Shown here piece by piece: positions 6,439 to 8,225 of a stretch of 8,225 nucleotides of DNA (its first letter is position 1; the number at the start of each line of letters is the position of its first letter). The notes beneath the pieces are model-generated. The model had not been told where the DNA came from. It worked only from the letters and a program-made list of their open reading frames with translations, and did not search any database. The translations under genes were made by a program, and so were the position numbers. The DNA is from an uncultured Candidatus Saccharibacteria bacterium (GTDB lineage Bacteria > Patescibacteriota > Saccharimonadia > Saccharimonadales > UBA4665): contig CALKHY010000032.1 of NCBI GenBank assembly GCA_937988795.1, positions 1 to 8,225 of the forward strand, in the 5' to 3' direction.

Positions 6439-6452
6439 GGATAACATTATCC
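6439..6452. terminator. Short palindrome between convergent genes (weak terminator candidate)
   Basis: GGATAA-CA-TTATCC is a perfect inverted repeat filling the 16-bp gap between two convergent stop codons. The realistic RNA stem is 5 bp with a 4-base loop and no T-run follows on either strand. It could end transcription from both sides only weakly. Confidence 0.25.
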
Positions 6453-8075
6453 CTATTGTCGCTCTAATAACTTTCTGGCTTTTTCGGTGTAGACTTCGCG
6501 GTTTTTCTCGCCGGTGTCTTGGTAGAATTCTTCGAGTTCGCTGAGCACCCGGCCGATGAGCTGGCCAGTTAAGTTAAATTCCTCGCCGAAATACTTGATG
6601 AGCCAGTTGCCGTCGATACCGAGATCGCGCTTTAGCGACGGCTGGCGCTGTTCGGGCGGAGTTGACTGGTATTGGTGCCAAATGCGTTCAATCTCCTTAA
6701 ACGGCTTCTGCCCGTGCGGCTCGTTGGGACGCCAGCTGGCTGCGGCGTCGGCGCGGTGGAGTTCCAAGAGGTCTTCGAACGCCGGATGGCCGAGCATTTG
6801 GCGCTGCCGGCTCGGCCGCATATTGGGCAGTTCATCAATGGCCATGTGGTAGTGGATCATCCAGGTAACGTCGGCGATGTCGCGCTTGGAGAAGTTAAGG
6901 CGCTTCAGGATATCGCGCGCCATTTCGGCACCAACGCTGTAATGCTCGTTAAACGTCAGATGTTCCGGCTTGCCGTCTGACGAATGGGCGGTTTTGACTT
7001 TACCGATGTCGTGCAAAAGTGCTGCCCAGGCCAGGCGGCGACTGGGATGCTCGGGCAGGTAGTCGAGAATGAGCAGCTCGTGCTTCCAAACCGTGCCTTC
7101 GGCGTGGTATTGCGGCTGCTGGATGACTGTTTTGCCAGCAGTCACCTCAGGCAACACTCGATCCAGGATGCCAAAGGTGTCCAAATCCATCAGCGCGCGG
7201 CGTCGGGTGGGGTGGACGAGCAGGCGCGTCAGCTCGTCGCGCAGGCGGTCGGTAGCGATTGTTTCGACCGCGCCGTGCTCAACAGCTTTCATGATCGCGT
7301 CAGCTGTTTGTTCGTCGTACATAAAGCCGAGCTGGTTCTTAAAGCGGATGGCGCGCATGATGCGGAGCGGATCTTCCTTGATGCGGCTTTCGGGGTTACC
7401 GATAAAGCGGATTTTGCGCGCTTTCAGATCATCGATGCCGCCGACGTAGTCGATGATTTCGTTGGTGGCGGGATTGAGCGCCAGGGCGTTGACGGTAAAA
7501 TCGCGGCGCTTGACGTCTTCCTCAAGCGTGGCATACTCCACTTTCGTCGCGCGGCGGCCAAGATGCGGGTCGACGTCCCGGCGGAAGGTGGCAACTTCGA
7601 GCTCATAATCGCGCCCTCGCCAGTGGAATTTGACGCGGGTGACACCAAAGGCCTGGGCGGTGTCCTTATACGTCGACTTGGCAAAATCGCCGATTTCCTG
7701 GATTTGCTCGGGTGTAGCGTTGGTAACCAGGTCGAAATCTTTAGGTTTCAGCCCCAAACGCAGATCACGCACCGCACCGCCGATGATGTATGCCTCGTAC
7801 CTGTGACGGTTCAATACCTCGGCTGCAGCTTTGGCAACTTCAAAGTCGTGCGAATCGACCGCGCCAAACCAGACAGGAACGACGTCGCGAGCAAAAATTT
7901 CTGCTGTTTTAGGGCCAATACCTTTAAATGCCATCAGTCGTTCCTCGAGCTCGCGCGGGTCTTCGGAGGCCTTTAGTAGCTCGGTAACTGAGCCGTACTG
8001 CTCCTTGAGCGCGCGGCTAACCTCCAGCAATTTCGTAGCAGTGGAGTAGTCATAGCGCACATAATGCCCCTGGTC
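6453..8075 (-). CDS. CCA-adding-type tRNA nucleotidyltransferase with N-terminal helix-hairpin-helix module and C-terminal HD domain (5' end lost)
   Basis: This enzyme family adds CCA, or part of it, to tRNA 3' ends. The formal frame starts at GTG 8174 (573 residues, numbering used here) and stays open to the right edge, but residues 1 to about 33 are antisense to a histidine kinase and are probably not native. From about residue 34 the order is: a helical segment with HYVRYDYSTATKLL (37-50); a helix-hairpin-helix FKGIGPKTAEIFARDV (83-98), as in endonuclease III-like proteins; then the class II nucleotidyltransferase head with GGAVRD (132-137), catalytic DFD (146-148), RRDFTVNA (223-230) and the EDPLRIMRAIRF neck motif (267-278). 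An HD phosphohydrolase-type domain follows, with His365 and HDIGK (388-392). All catalytic signatures are intact. The HhH fusion is not part of standard CCA enzymes. An internal ATG (residue 81) has AGGA upstream but would cut the HhH, so I do not favour it. The gene is convergent with the DUF1152-like gene. Confidence 0.85.
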   Translation of the reverse strand, partial: DQGHYVRYDYSTATKLLEVSRALKEQYGSVTELLKASEDPRELEERLMAFKGIGPKTAEIFARDVVPVWFGAVDSHDFEVAKAAAEVLNRHRYEAYIIGGAVRDLRLGLKPKDFDLVTNATPEQIQEIGDFAKSTYKDTAQAFGVTRVKFHWRGRDYELEVATFRRDVDPHLGRRATKVEYATLEEDVKRRDFTVNALALNPATNEIIDYVGGIDDLKARKIRFIGNPESRIKEDPLRIMRAIRFKNQLGFMYDEQTADAIMKAVEHGAVETIATDRLRDELTRLLVHPTRRRALMDLDTFGILDRVLPEVTAGKTVIQQPQYHAEGTVWKHELLILDYLPEHPSRRLAWAALLHDIGKVKTAHSSDGKPEHLTFNEHYSVGAEMARDILKRLNFSKRDIADVTWMIHYHMAIDELPNMRPSRQRQMLGHPAFEDLLELHRADAAASWRPNEPHGQKPFKEIERIWHQYQSTPPEQRQPSLKRDLGIDGNWLIKYFGEEFNLTGQLIGRVLSELEEFYQDTGEKNREVYTEKARKLLERQ

Positions 8076-8225
8076 GAGGAGTTCTACCAGATCGGCAATC
8101 CGGAGCGCGACCGGACACGGGGACTCGGCCTCGGCCTTGCGATCGTCGATCGCATGGCGAAGCTGCTCGGGCACCGGATCGACCTCCGCTCGGAGCCGGG
8201 CCGGGGATCGATGTTCGCGGTCGAG
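8076..8225 (+). CDS. Fragment of sensor histidine kinase ATP-binding domain (foreign or chimeric segment)
   Basis: Read on the + strand, 8076-8225 gives EEFYQIGNPERDRTRGLGLG followed by LAIVDRMAKLLGHRIDLRSE and PGRGSMFAVE. This is the F-box (E-E-F-Y-Q), the G2 box (G-L-G-L-G-L-A-I-V) and the closing strand of a HATPase_c domain, in correct order and spacing. The match begins abruptly: the preceding in-frame codons read IMPLV rather than the expected D-x-I-F of this family. Hand-counted GC over 8101-8225 is about 72%, far above the rest of the window. Both ends are missing, so only about 50 residues are visible. The sequence style suggests a proteobacterial hybrid kinase. Either this contig end is a misassembly or the segment was acquired by recombination. 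Confidence 0.85.

Noticed and set aside
6984..7976. Open frame of 330 codons on the + strand
   Set aside because: It lies fully antisense to the CCA enzyme, whose catalytic motifs are unmistakable. Long antisense frames are common opposite GC-rich coding sequence, and this one shows no domain or ribosome site.
8076..8174. First 33 residues of the CCA/HhH frame from GTG 8174
   Set aside because: This stretch is the antisense of a histidine kinase HATPase domain with about 70% GC. The upstream GGAGG is taken as coincidence.

Overview
The window reads as a contig piece from an uncultured bacterium of moderate GC content, most plausibly a Candidate Phyla Radiation/Patescibacteria member such as a Saccharibacterium. 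That placement is an inference from gene style: a compact layout, AGGAG-type ribosome sites beside apparently leaderless genes, a standard genetic code, a DUF1152-like protein and a cytoplasmic-looking PQQ-type beta-propeller. No rRNA or other marker gene confirms it. The last ~150 bases (8076-8225) do not fit. They are about 70% GC and encode, on the + strand, the ATP-binding C-terminus of a sensor histidine kinase, most like proteobacterial hybrid kinases. This looks like a chimeric join or a foreign insertion.

Layout, left to right. Positions 3-359 (+) hold the C-terminal part of a gene entering from the left; it contains an R-N-K-L-A-H sequence resembling the HEPN RNase motif. Two hairpins follow (358-387 and 429-476) and act as its terminator region. 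A near-consensus promoter then precedes a four-helix membrane protein of unknown function (577-1176). The 1177-1438 gap is not empty: its minus strand carries a protein-like reading frame interrupted by one amber codon (1178-1414), probably a decayed gene. Next is an aminoglycoside-phosphotransferase-fold small-molecule kinase (1439-2377, +).

A minus-strand three-gene operon runs from 3935 to 2419: a ribbon-helix-helix regulator, a hyperacidic proline-rich disordered protein, and a PQQ-dependent sugar dehydrogenase-like six-bladed propeller without a signal peptide. Spacings are 7 bp and an 8-bp overlap, each start has a good Shine-Dalgarno, and the genes are very likely co-transcribed and translationally coupled. 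Divergent from it is a large 800-residue protein (4034-6436, +) with a DUF1152-like C-terminal third and an unrecognised helical N-terminal region. Its promoter places the start of transcription at or next to the start codon.

Convergent with that gene is a CCA-adding-type tRNA nucleotidyltransferase (6453 to about 8075, -). It carries an N-terminal helix-hairpin-helix module in the same reading frame, an unusual fusion. Its true 5' end is lost at the junction with the histidine kinase segment.

I saw no tRNA, rRNA, CRISPR array or transposase. The most unusual items are the regulator/acidic protein/propeller operon, the HhH-CCA fusion, the DUF1152 fusion and the foreign right edge.
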